From: Gautieria morchelliformis
Lineage: Eukaryota > Basidiomycota > Agaricomycetes > Gomphales > Gomphaceae
Assembly: GCA_015179125.1 (NCBI GenBank)
Contig: WHVA01000073.1
Location: forward strand, 237,000 to 300,999
DNA length: 64,000 nucleotides
Direction of reading: 5' to 3'
How positions within the stretch are numbered: position 1 is the stretch's first letter; every line of letters begins with the position of its first letter. Position numbers and translations under genes: made by a program. Below, piece after piece: positions 21,862-32,206 of this stretch. The notes under the pieces are model-generated. The model did no database searches, had not been told where the DNA came from, and saw nothing but the letters and a program-made list of their open reading frames with translations.

Positions 21862-22686
21862 ATGGTTGATGGCCACTCGACTAGTAAACCAGGTTGGAGG
21901 CTTCTAAGTTCTCTGAAGGCCGTCTACTACATGCAATTTACTCTTTGGCAGCAGCTTCACAGAAACCTTATATCCGATGCCGGCCATGTCGAGCAAAGTT
22001 TCCTGACACACGCGTTGGTTGCAGGGAACTCCGGCAGCACCAAGCTGAATGTGCCTCCTACATTATCGGTGTGAGTAAAACGAAGCAGGCGTCTAGCCAT
22101 CCCGAGTCGAAACTATCTAGTCAGTAATCTGTTTCGTGTCGACCCGTTAAGCCTTAACCGCTTTCTAGGCACCGTGCTCCAGCAACCCGGGCCCAGCTCT
22201 ACAAAGGTGTCAGACAAGGCACCCGTGCCCCCTTTAGAAGCCGACTCACATTACCGGACTACAGAATGCGACCTCTGTGGAGAGAAAGTGATCCTTCGCG
22301 AGAGTCTCAACGGAAATCGACTTGAGACTCATCGCAACTCAAAAGGTTGTCTGAAGGCCCCAAACTTACTTCAGCTTCAAAGAACATGGATAGATGAAAA
22401 GGACTCGGAAAAGAATGCCGGCCTCCAGAAATATTTCAAACGAAGCGCGTCCCAGGCTAGTCTCGACAAGTCGAACCCGTTGTCCAGCAGTGACCGTACA
22501 CGAAATGAATCGGTACCATCGGCATCATCCACTACTCTTGGGGAGAAATCAGAGTCTACGCATTCGAAAGCAGAATTGACGCCAGCCGACGCCGATCTAA
22601 TGACCCTGGCCTATGACGTGTTATGGGCGTTGACGGACCTTCCTGATCGTAAAACTGTATCACCTTTATCCACTCCTGATCGATAA
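21862..22686 (+). CDS. Small protein with two CxxC-x(n)-H-x(4-5)-C zinc-binding motifs
   Basis: Three exons, 21862-21892, 21952-22068 and 22169-22686, encode 221 residues. The first motif is CRPCRAKF...RQHQAEC and the second CDLCGEKVIL...ETHRNSKGC; both have the Cys-x2-Cys...His-x4/5-Cys pattern of compact C2HC fingers. The remainder is Ser/Lys-rich and probably disordered, with a short Leu-rich helix near the C-terminus (DADLMTLAYDVLWALTDLP). I do not recognise the family. A nucleic-acid or chromatin role is possible but only inferred from the fingers. It is divergent from ORC1 and convergent with the transporter gene. Confidence 0.7.
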
Positions 22687-22860
22687 CCTTCATGTTTGAT
22701 ATCTTTATTTGTTTTTACACATGTAAATGGTTTCTTAAAGAGTATGATATTCTACGGGTACAATACAAAGAGTCGGTAGGACAGTAGTACGATAGCATGG
22801 GTCAAGAAACCCTATATAGCGAGGGTACTGTATGTTGAAGTCCGGCGAAGGCCCGGGTAC

Positions 22861-25636
22861 TCAGAACAAACCTTGGGGCTTTGGGCAGTTCCCAAATGTT
22901 GGCTCACTGCCGCCATTCGGTTCCATCATGAGCTAGAAAGGAAACAAAGATATGTATGTTGTAAAGGATACGGTATGTCTAAAGCTTACCTTGATCGTCT
23001 GTACAGTTGTAAAGACTGCAGCGACGGACCCAAAGAACATCATTGCAATGTCCGCCACCTTCTGCGACTTTGTTCGCGCGCATGCTTTGTAATGTAGCAT
23101 GGGTGGGTAGACGTAACATAACGGAACACTGATCGAATCTGGGTCAACGATACATTATGAATAGATCATATTGTTTGACTTACCACGCAAATGAACCGAC
23201 GAACGCGACAAATTTATCAAGGTCTGCAGCGCCGAGCCAGCTAATGAGTGTGCACGCGGCAACGACGACACATCGAAACGCGTTCTTTTCCCACTTGACT
23301 CGCGGATCAAGTTTACCGCTGCGTGTAAACAGTCCGTTCTCCATGATACGCACCGCGGGAAATAGCTGAAGTGGTATGGATAGCAAAATGGCCATAGAGT
23401 ATAAGAATTGTACCTATGAGGTAGGTGAGAAAATGTAGCGATAAGACTCGCAAGCTGCATACCACTTGTACAAATTTCTGATCTTGAGGAAGATTGAGGA
23501 GGATGACCGTCTGCACGTTGCTTCCATACGCGGTATAAGCGAGGACACCAGCACCAGCGAATAGTACTATGAGTGGGTAATGATTGTAATCCCACGTTGG
23601 TTAGTAATGTGGAATCAAGACCGACCAGTTAGGAATATCATGACGCCAGTCAACACTCGGGGAAACTTGTGGGGTTCCCGCATGGAATCGGTGATAGGGA
23701 TCACCTTCATATTCAAATGAACACAGCGCTACTACAGGTGACGAAGACCAACTCACCAGACCAATACCTTCAAAGCTGAACACAGCTGTCCTACACGCTT
23801 CCTCAGCATACAAGTTTCACTGAATACGAGGAACATCGCTAACCCAATCATCAATGCATAATCTTTGGGATTGAACAGTTTAATATCAGATACTCCGTGG
23901 CTCGCCAATAGAGCGAACTCATTGGAGAAGATATAGACAAGTCCAACCAGGATGAATGCGTCCGCGATGAGGGCTGTTGTACTTAGCTTGGCTAGATTCC
24001 GTACCATCGCCAACGGAAGGAAGACAACGAGCTGCGCAAGAATTAAATGCAAAGTACTGACGTAGGTAGCGCACTGGGTAATAGCCATTATGAAGGCCTG
24101 GAGATTGGATGCCACGAATATGATATAGGCGGCGGTAAACCCGATTTGAGAGATTGTGATAGAGGAAAGGATCGCGAATCGCATCGGAGTACCATATAAA
24201 GCGCCACCGATATCTGGTAGAGCAAACCTTTTAAGTCAATCCCAACCTGCAGAGCGAGAGGGGCGAAGAGTAGACTAGTTTCAGTGGAATGATTTGAAGA
24301 TGTCTACTCACCTCCGAAACTTCCGCTCACCACAAGCTTGGTCCTGACTAAAAGAATGAATGACCATAGCGAAATTACGGCCACGAACACTAAAGTGATG
24401 GTCGAAAACAAAAGACCCCCGTTCATGAAAGCTTTGCCCAAGAATAAGACACCAGTTCCGATGAAAGATTTCAACAACTGCAAATTCACGATATCAAGCG
24501 GGGCTAGAGCACAGACTGGCCCAAGATAACTAACCATCAATACAGCTTGGGTTACAGTGGCATCGCCATGTTGTTCACCGGCGGCACAAGAAAGACGTCG
24601 TGAATGCCTGCGTCGCGAAGTACTCCTACCGCGTGCATGTTTCAATAAAGGCGACTGTTCTGTTGCCAGCGGCTGGACATGTGCGTCCACAAGGGTAGTT
24701 GATTGAGAGAAACCCACAGCATGGGACTGGGGATGGCCGTTCTCAAGGGTATTCGCTCGGAGCATAGCCTCGTCCACTTCATCCTCCTCCTCCTCCTCCT
24801 CCTCTTCTTCTAAATCTTCACCAGCCTATAGGGAGATAAATTGTTGATCGTTCAGAGACAATGGATACACCCACAAAATGGCCAAAAATATATAGAAAAT
24901 CGATGAAATTGTTGAGCATTCTCGTCCTACCGTTCTCCCCATACTCCGGGTCTCCAGACTCTTGATCCTCAGCCCTCAGCAAAAGATAGTTTCGTCGAAA
25001 GCCTCCTGGCTCACGAATGTGCTCGAACGCAGGGTGTTTGTTGCCCTGAGTCCCAGAATAGGAAGCAGAGCGAGTGCGGCGAAGGACGGTATCGGCTTGC
25101 CATTTATATATATCGTGAGTAACATCACCTCCAGGAACATCATATGCAATTGGGAAGATCTCAGAGCCTTGGCGAGGGATGGAATTCGACGCTCCTGCGG
25201 CAGATCCAAAGGAAGTGCCGGGGAGAGAGGGATCCTCTGCACCTGGGTTGGAATAGACACGTTCATCACGAGATACTAGGTGACGCCCAATGACTTTAGC
25301 TTTCTCTGTGTCCGACAGTTCTTCAACCGTGGCTGGAGGCGGCGTGCCTTGGTCACGACGACCAAGCGGGGTTCGCATTGGGGACGAAGACATGACTGGG
25401 GGAGAAGTTACACTAGAGCTTTGTGCAACCAAGTTGCGTGGCGGAAGATCAAGGGGGGGAGGGTCAAACTGTGCTCTGAGGCTGCGAAGGTCCGGAGTAC
25501 CATGCGGCGTACGCTCAAGCTCATCCTGGGGAGAAATACGTGGCCTAGCAATGGGGACAGGGCGAGAGGGCGACATCCCAGCTGCAGATTGGCCCTCTTG
25601 TCTATCTGCGGATTGTGAGTGAGAGGAGGACGCCAT
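22861..25636 (-). CDS. AVT3-like vacuolar amino-acid transporter (AAAP family)
   Basis: Nine exons, 24875-25636, 24312-24825, 23844-24213, 23757-23790, 23626-23704, 23463-23566, 23184-23413, 22990-23128 and 22861-22932, give 767 residues. A long cytosolic N-terminus, with HDIYKWQADTVLRRTRSASY, IREPGGFRRNYLL, FIDFLYIFGHFAGEDLE and a glutamate run, is typical of fungal AVT3/AVT4 proteins. The transport core follows with about eleven membrane segments: LLKSFIGTGVLFLGKAF, GALYGTPMRFAILSSI, MIGTAVFSFEGIGLVIPI, MREPHKFPRVLTGVM, GVLAYTAYGSNVQTVIL and PLQLFPAVRIMENGLF. The family exports amino acids from the vacuole to the cytosol. Exon 4 is only 34 nt. All joins keep frame and no damage is seen, so it is probably functional. 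It is the last recognisable host gene before the repeat-rich region. Confidence 0.92.
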
Positions 25637-26706
25637 GTCGAAATGTGGTAAGCTGTGATTTCACCTAGGTTCGGCACAAGCCCCATCTCCGACTCAAAGT
25701 TCACGCTCCGCGAGCACCTTCGGGAAAGGGGCTTTACCAAGATGCCACGAAACAGGGCCGTCTCCCGCCGCCTCTACCACAGCCACACACTCTACTGCTG
25801 CACTCATTATAACAATCTACTCTCTTGAGCTCCCTAGCTAGTTAGAATTGCTTGATCACTGAGCAGCTGTCTTGTATCCCATTGGGAATAGTGGGGGCGG
25901 GCACAATTGTGCTATCTCAATTGTCTACGCGTACAGACGGCCGCTCTTTGGTTTTAACGCACTTCTATCATAGAAAACGTCTAAAACCTGTCACATCCAC
26001 ATGCTGCATCTTTAAAATAATATCTACTTGCCTATTATAAGGTTTTCTTCTGCTAGCTGGCGATCACCACCCTGTCTCTGAGTCGTCACCAACGCAGCAA
26101 AAATAAGACCAACCAGTTCTATATTCAGCATGCTTTTATCACAATCTCGACCATCTTTGTGTGATACCGGCAGGAAATCTCCCCAGGATACGTCGATGTC
26201 CATTTTTGCTGTACGCGCGTGCTTAAAGTCACCTGATGTAACGGACTGTCGACACCGTCGTGTGGAAAAGTGCCTGGTGCTGCCCCCACCGGTCACTGAT
26301 CAGCAAAGTAATTCATGGGATCACTTTAAAACATACTAGAGGTCATTATTATAATTTTTAAAAAATTATTCTTGAGTGACTCATTCAACTATGTGCCTCA
26401 CATGCCATTTGTCACTCACCCCAGAAGGCACATACATCATGACATAAGTAAATTGATTCTTAGCTATTTACACAGGACAAGTTGTCAGAATACATCTCTG
26501 TTTTGATAATCTAAAGAAACCTTGATGCGAGAGGTGTTGTGGCTGACGCAGCATTGTGAGGAGTTGGCCCCCCTAGCGTGGCATCTTGGTACAAGCCTCT
26601 CCTCTGGAGATGAAGTTGGAGCTTCAAGGCTTGCGCTAAACCTAACATGCACCATATTCCTGCTACCGTTAGGTATGCAGGTCTTCATGCAACAATTGTC
26701 TTAGGC
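25637..26706. other. Transition from gene island to repeat island
   Basis: The left part should hold the promoter and leader of the transporter gene. From about 25,860 the sequence becomes AT-rich with only short frames. A 90-codon minus-strand frame at 26024-26296 has no recognisable content. No tRNA or transposon terminus was found. Confidence 0.4.
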
Positions 26707-28190
26707 TGTTTTGGAACCCTTCAAGACTTTGGTGTTATTGCTAACACTTCAATCTATCAGAACATGTCGTTTACGAGACTCGAAGAATATTAAACAATGC
26801 TGCAGCACAACTCCGGAAATAATTTAATATTTGTACCTTGGTTGCAATCCACCTAAAAACTAGTCCAAGTTAATACGGATGGAAGGCAATGTGTTTCTTA
26901 GCAGCACTGAACAATAAACTAAAAGACTGTAGGTTCAAGGACACTATTGGGGTCCAAGCGTATTCCAAAATCTAAAGGAATGTACTTAGCAGGTGAGTTT
27001 ATAAATGGACTGCCCTGATAATCTACCAGCACACAGCAATAAAGTGAGAGGCAAAGAATAGAATCTAAAGCGGCTTTTACAAGTAACAGGAATTGACTTG
27101 TGAAAGATATTAACCAGGAAAATCAACTGATCAACTCTCTCGGGTATTGGAGTGCGAATGGCAAGACTATCAATTGACAGACTCACTCTGTAGAATTACA
27201 CCCGGAGGATTAGTCTAGGTGGCTAAGCAGAAAAGTATCTACTTAACAAGGAATTAGACACTAAAGTAAGTGAATAACCCTAGCTGGGATTAGCAGCTTA
27301 GTAAGATGCAAGTCACACGAGTCACATGTAGGATAGAAGCAGTAGATTGCTAGATTGGATGATTATCCTAGGGGGTCAGAATGGCCTCCTTTTATATTGT
27401 AAATTACACAGGATTACGTAAAATGGGGAGCTTCTATCTATTAGGCGAGTGATGTCATAAGTAAATATTTGCGCAGCTAAAACACACCCTTGTAACTATA
27501 GTGGTGTGTTTGTGCAAGGAAATTAAGAATAGCTAGCCAATCACCTTCCCTGATTTGCACTGCTCAGCATAGCCTTACACAGCCCTATGACATCAAGGGT
27601 CCTATTTCAGGGGTTGTAGCATTGAGCTTGGAGGCTCATTGTCCAATAGGATTGATTGAATATACACCCTAGTTTTGGCTCTGCATATCATTGGGCATGT
27701 TGGAATTATAACAAGCTGGTTACGCGTTGTTTCCGCTTATGTAATCAAAGGCTTGCACGTACCAATTGTCAAGCCCTTTGTTCTCGCTTTTTCTTATTGT
27801 TCTACCTTCCTTTTTGTTCCTAAAACATTTATAAGTCTTTACACTCCATGTATGTAACCATCCGTTTGCCCCAAAGAGCTCACAGGACAAACACCCCATA
27901 TACACTCTTGCATTACACTTCTCGTATTCTAACAGGGCAGTCTTGCACACAGCCTTACACAGCCACTATGAAGCAAGTCATGTGTCTGCTGGGTTTGAAC
28001 TATATTTAAGTGTACAGGCTTGTGTAAGCTGCACCGGATATTCCCAATCTCACCAGCTGAGATTGAAAGAGCCAAAGTGTCGGAGTTGTGGGTGTTTGAG
28101 GACGTGCGGCTCTGAATTAGCGCGTTTGAGGATCGCTCCGGTCGGACTTTGAAATTGAGCGCCGATGACAAAGTTATGGACTCTCATGGG
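26707..28190 (-). repeat. R1 long LTR-like repeat, diverged copy a
   Basis: The segment beginning TGTTTTGGAACCC aligns by eye with 47170-48466 in the same orientation and with the reverse complement of 31486-36509 (hAT removed). Shared blocks include the CCTTGGTTGCAATCC segment, the GGCCTCCTTTTATATTG block and a GC-rich tail containing AGTTGTGGGTG. Read on the minus strand it has a TATAAAAGGAGGCC core. It is the most diverged of the three copies and encodes no protein. It is most likely an old solo LTR. Confidence 0.6.
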
Positions 28191-28866
28191 TTCATAGCCT
28201 TTGTCAAGCACAGTAAGGCAGTTTTGAGCCAAGGAGGTCAGAATAATTGGCGAAAAAATACACGAAAATTCAAGGAATATTCTAAAGACAGTTCCCCATC
28301 AAAGCTGCGTGTATTGGCTGATGTTAAGATGGGAAAAAGGTTTTTTACAGACTTTTTAATGCTTTTTTCGAGATTTTTAGACTAGAAAGCTAGAAAGATG
28401 GTTCCTACACATAGGCCCTCTGCCAAAATTTTGTTTTCCTCTGAGTAATTCATATTTTTTCCCACGAAACAAATTCAAACTTTTTTCACAGCACTGGCAA
28501 TTATTGTTTATGTAGGCAGATGAGTAACTTGGTACTTCTGCGCAAACAACTGCATGGACCCAGTTTAACTCCTACTGTCTTCTTTGTTTTTGTCACTTTG
28601 TGTAGAATACTTATGTTAAGAAGTAGATTCACCAGAGGTGGGGGCCACAAGACCCCACTGTATAGTAGTGCGTGGGAACTGCCCGGCAGTTCCCCAGCTT
28701 AACTTACCTTGTAACCGTCACTACGTAGTATCAGAATCCCACAGCTTGGTCGATCTCTACTGCTCTTGTGATATCCACAAGGCTCTAAGTTTACTCTTTT
28801 ACAACTTAGAGCAATGAAAGACTCTTACTTTATGCCTATGAATGCCATTTCTCCTGAAATGGTAGT

Positions 28867-28932
28867 TGTTGATATCTGGAGATCCTGGGCGGCACTTCGA
28901 TGCACTGACGTGTCGCACTCGTGTAGACAAAG
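28867..28932 (+). repeat. Copia LTR fragment
   Basis: TGTTGATATCTGGAGATCC onward resembles the start of the copia LTR at 53626 (TGTTGGGATCTGAAGATC). It is cut after 66 bp by the R4 LTR fragment that follows. Confidence 0.5.
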
Positions 28933-29158
28933 TGTTATGACTCATTTATTTCTTGTACCCAGCTATCCCCATTTTCCCTTTCACCACTCCTCCTCTATGT
29001 TTGCTCGATTTCGCCCTTCCCTTCCACCACTCCTCCTCTATGTTCACTCCATTTCGCCCTTCGCTGAATTCGCCAAACGACCATTCGCTACTCGCATCAT
29101 TTGCCAGTAGGCACGCCATCAAACATGATCGACATCCTTTACCCGACGTGATAATTCA
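28933..29158 (-). repeat. R4 LTR fragment
   Basis: The segment starts TGTTATGACTCATTTATTTC and runs parallel to the reverse-oriented R4 copy at 45652 (TGTCATGACCGGTTTATTTC), sharing CCTCCTCTATGTT and AGGCACGCCATCAAA blocks. It is truncated at 29158 by the gypsy LTR. Confidence 0.6.
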
Positions 29159-29630
29159 TGTAAGGGCAACCCTAGCTGGTTGTGGAGGTCATACTACCAC
29201 ACAACTGACAAGGGGAAATACGAAGTATGTATAAATGAATAGAGTATACAAGAGAGGGGATTCTCACCTGACAAGGGGAAATCTGAAGAGAAAAGTATAA
29301 GGACCCCCAATGTCAGTGAGCCTGTATTATACTATGCTCCGCAGCCAGGGACAACACTCGGCACTTGCCATCAACCCTGCATCCCCCTGACCTCCCTGAC
29401 CCTTGATTGACCCTTGATGCCACCTACTACACGAGTCGCTTGACTTCCGACACTGTTCCGAGAGTGGAAGTTGGAAAGTGGAGTGGAATTGGCAAAGTGA
29501 ACAGAACTTGTGGAAGTTCTCCCAGAAGTGGAATCATTTCCCAAAGTGGAGTTGAAGATGGAATTGGAACCGGAAGTGGTGTTGGAACTTGGTGTGGTGT
29601 TGGAACTGGAAAACAGGGTGTCCCCTGACA
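29159..29630 (-). repeat. 3' LTR of a chromodomain Ty3/gypsy element
   Basis: On the minus strand this 472-bp unit begins TGTCAGGGGACACCC and ends TTGCCCTTACA. It matches, in the opposite orientation, the LTR at 52663-53134. A purine tract (AGAGGGGGGG) lies immediately upstream on the minus strand near 29633-29642, as expected for the plus-strand primer of a 3' LTR. Confidence 0.8.
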
Positions 29631-29642
29631 TCACCCCCCCTC

Positions 29643-30042
29643 TAGTGTGCTGCATCCTTGAAGCATGGGACATGAGGGATTGAAAGGCCAGTGAATGGAT
29701 TGGGCGAGGGGCACCAGGCTGTGTCCTATAGAACTCATGGAGTTTGTCCAGAGTGGAGACATCTTGCTCTGGGACCCACAAATTCTCCTCATACCCATAT
29801 CCTTCCCATTTCACCAGGAATTGGAGTCGTCCTCGCACGAACTGGCTGTCCAGGATCCGTTCCACCACATAATGCTCTTCCCCATCTACAATTTCCAGTG
29901 GAGGTGGCGGACTAGCCTTCCGACCTGGAATTGGGTCCTCAAGCGCAGGGAGTAGCTTCACTATGTTGAAAATGGGGTGGAGGTGGGACATGGACATCGG
30001 AAGTTGGAGGCGGTACGCATTCCGTCCAGAGACTGGTGGACA
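29643..30042 (-). pseudogene. C-terminal fragment of gypsy pol with chromodomain
   Basis: The minus-strand frame reads NAYRLQLPMSMSHLHPIFN (end of integrase) and then a chromodomain with HYVVERILDSQFVRGRLQF, LVKWEGYGYEENLWVPEQD and HEFYRTQPGA. Chromodomains at the end of integrase are known to guide Ty3/gypsy elements to heterochromatin. The frame runs into the 3' LTR. Its 5' side is cut near 30042, where copia gag sequence begins, so only the tail of the polyprotein remains. Confidence 0.8.
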
Positions 30043-30290
30043 GAGGATTTGACTGAGATGAGCAGCAGCAAGAGACCCTGGCAAGAGTGTTTCTCCCAGT
30101 CATTGAGTCGTTTGTGTTCGTTGTTGGTGGGAATGATGCCCGGCAAAGGGGCTGTTTCAGTTCCTTCAGCGATGCGCAGTGCATCGATGAACATCAGTGC
30201 GGCCTTCAGTGAGAAGGACCATGTTTCCCAGTTCGTTCCATCGAACTTCTCAATAGTGGATAGGAGTTTCGAGGCTGTGGTGTTGGCCAT
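30043..30290 (-). pseudogene. Copia gag N-terminal fragment
   Basis: MANTTASKLLSTIEKFDGTN begins at 30290 on the minus strand and continues with WETWSFSLKAALMFIDALRI, the usual start of a Ty1/copia Gag (UBN2/DUF4219-like). After about 80 residues it stops resembling gag and joins gypsy sequence in a different frame. The fragment is not functional. Confidence 0.7.
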
Positions 30291-30366
30291 GATATAGGTG
30301 TGTGATAGTGAGACTTTTGTGTGTTTTGTGTCAACGATTAGGTTAAGTTAACTTTGTAGGGAGCAG

Positions 30367-30551
30367 GGCCCATAACCTATTGTGAGAGCAACTTCTATAG
30401 GCAGCTCACAAACCTAGATGGCATCAGAGAAAGTCTGTAGCGCTGCTGTACAGTAGTTACATAATTTATACTAGGTTGGTGAGTAAAGAGAGATCGGTCA
30501 TAGAAAAGAATAGGGGATAGTGAATGGTCAGTTGTCGTCTGGATTTCAACA
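30367..30551 (-). repeat. Copia 5' LTR with primer-binding site
   Basis: On the minus strand a probable LTR runs from TGTTGAAATCC (30551) to CACAATA (30378) and is followed by GGTTATGGGCC (30367-30377). That sequence is complementary to the anticodon region of initiator tRNA-Met, the half-tRNA primer known from Drosophila copia. The left LTR boundary is less sure than the primer site. Confidence 0.6.
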
Positions 30552-31485
30552 TTAGCCTCACTCCCTCCAAAAGACACATGTCAGACTGTGGTCCTGAAAC
30601 CTCTTCATTGGGGTGATCAGATTACAATTATCAGATAGTAAGTATTGAGGCGATAGTGTATTTAGAATATAATTTGACAATACAATCTGTAGCTGGTACT
30701 TCATGTAATCCCTTTTGCAGAAGGAGGGACATCTCACAGCTCAAGCCCTTGTGTATCCGCTCTCCAATGGCATCCCACTGATATGTCTAACCTGGAACCT
30801 GAAGCTCTCAATCAGCTACCATCAATGGTCAAGAATCTGCACCACTCTCAAACCACCTCTTATAAATATGATCGTCATACAATGCTACCTTCGACTTTAT
30901 CATGCTCATTGCTTCGTGTTTCAAATTTGCTTGGGCTCCCCAAACTACTGCACTATTAGCTGCAAGTAGCACAGGAGCCAAAAAGCCACGTTGCCTGGGC
31001 TCTCCTGAAAGTATATCAGTAAATGGTGACCCTGCTTGGTTGACAGCACCACTGTGCTGCATGTGCCGTGGTGGACACACATGATGGTCGTCAGCACCAT
31101 AGGTGCACCCGCATGCCAAGTCTTTACTTGCATACCACAGTGTCTTTACCTGCATGCACGCAGCCTTTACTTACATTGCAAAAGGCATCTTACCAGCACA
31201 CACACCCTCACCTGCACACATGGCTGTATCAACACACCCAGCAATTCCTACACACACGGCTTTGCCTATGCACATGGCATTCTGGCAGCTATACTTGCAC
31301 CACACAAGCATCTGTAGGGGAATGGCTGTTCAACCAGCCCTAGTTCTTTTCTATCTGTCTTGACACATGTAAAAACACCTCTGAAGAATTAACAGTCATT
31401 TCATGCTGTTGATAACATTGGGGGAAACCTATTCAAACATTCCTCTATTTTTCTATTATTTTTCCCTATTTTCCCAAGGCTCCAG
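30552..31485. other. Unassigned repeat-island sequence
   Basis: No gene is recognised. The stretch 31,070-31,320 is a low-complexity run of CA-rich words (cacacac, ttacctgcatg) with open frames that reflect composition only. Confidence 0.4.
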
Positions 31486-32206
31486 TGACCCAAACTGCCC
31501 CAGTTCTGCCCTTGCAGAGTTGTGTGTCCACCTACACCCACAACTCTGTCACGGAACTTCCATTTCAAACTCCGCCGGACACCTCGGCGGTAGCCCTATT
31601 TTTGGACCTAGGGTTACCTAAGCACCCTCAGGGCCGGCAGGATGGCTCTCTCAATGTTTCCAGCTGAGATCCAAACAACTGCCATATGCAGCAATAGCAG
31701 CTGTGCAGCCTGTTTGGCTACACCAAACAGTGGGGATCTTGGTCAGTCATGACAACAAGGCTGTACCAGGCTATGCTCAGCTGTGCTAAGCAGTGCTCTT
31801 AGTAATTATGGCTACAGAGCCCTGGTTGGCTCAGAACTGCTTACTCAGCTTCTGAGTGCCAAAAACATAGTTATCTGGAGATACAGCCTCAATGACTCAA
31901 CCAAGCCAGGCACACCTTGGTGAGTCAGGAGTACATGGCTCAACCAAGCTGTGCTATGGCACATGGCTCTCTTCAGTGAGTCATTCCTGACAAATCAAGC
32001 TCTGATTGGTAGGAATCATAGTAGAATCACCTGGAAACAGCCAGTGCCTTCCAACACTTTCTTCCATCTTCCTCAAGCTTCTTCCCCCATTCCATTAATA
32101 GATAGAAGGTTCTACCTGCTTACTAAGCCCATGTACATTACAATATAAAAGGAGGCCCTTTGCCTGCCCTTTGAGCAATCAATCTACCCATCTTCTAGCC
32201 TACACA

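Noticed and set aside
25290..25622. Plus-strand frames opposite the transporter N-terminus
   Set aside because: Shadows of the Pro/Ser-rich N-terminal exon; they have no similarity of their own.
26024..26296. 90-codon minus-strand frame near the gene/repeat border
   Set aside because: No start context, splice partners or motifs, and it lies in AT-rich intergenic sequence.
31036..31363. Overlapping plus-strand frames rich in His, Thr and Cys
   Set aside because: They come from low-complexity CA-rich sequence and are open in three frames at once.
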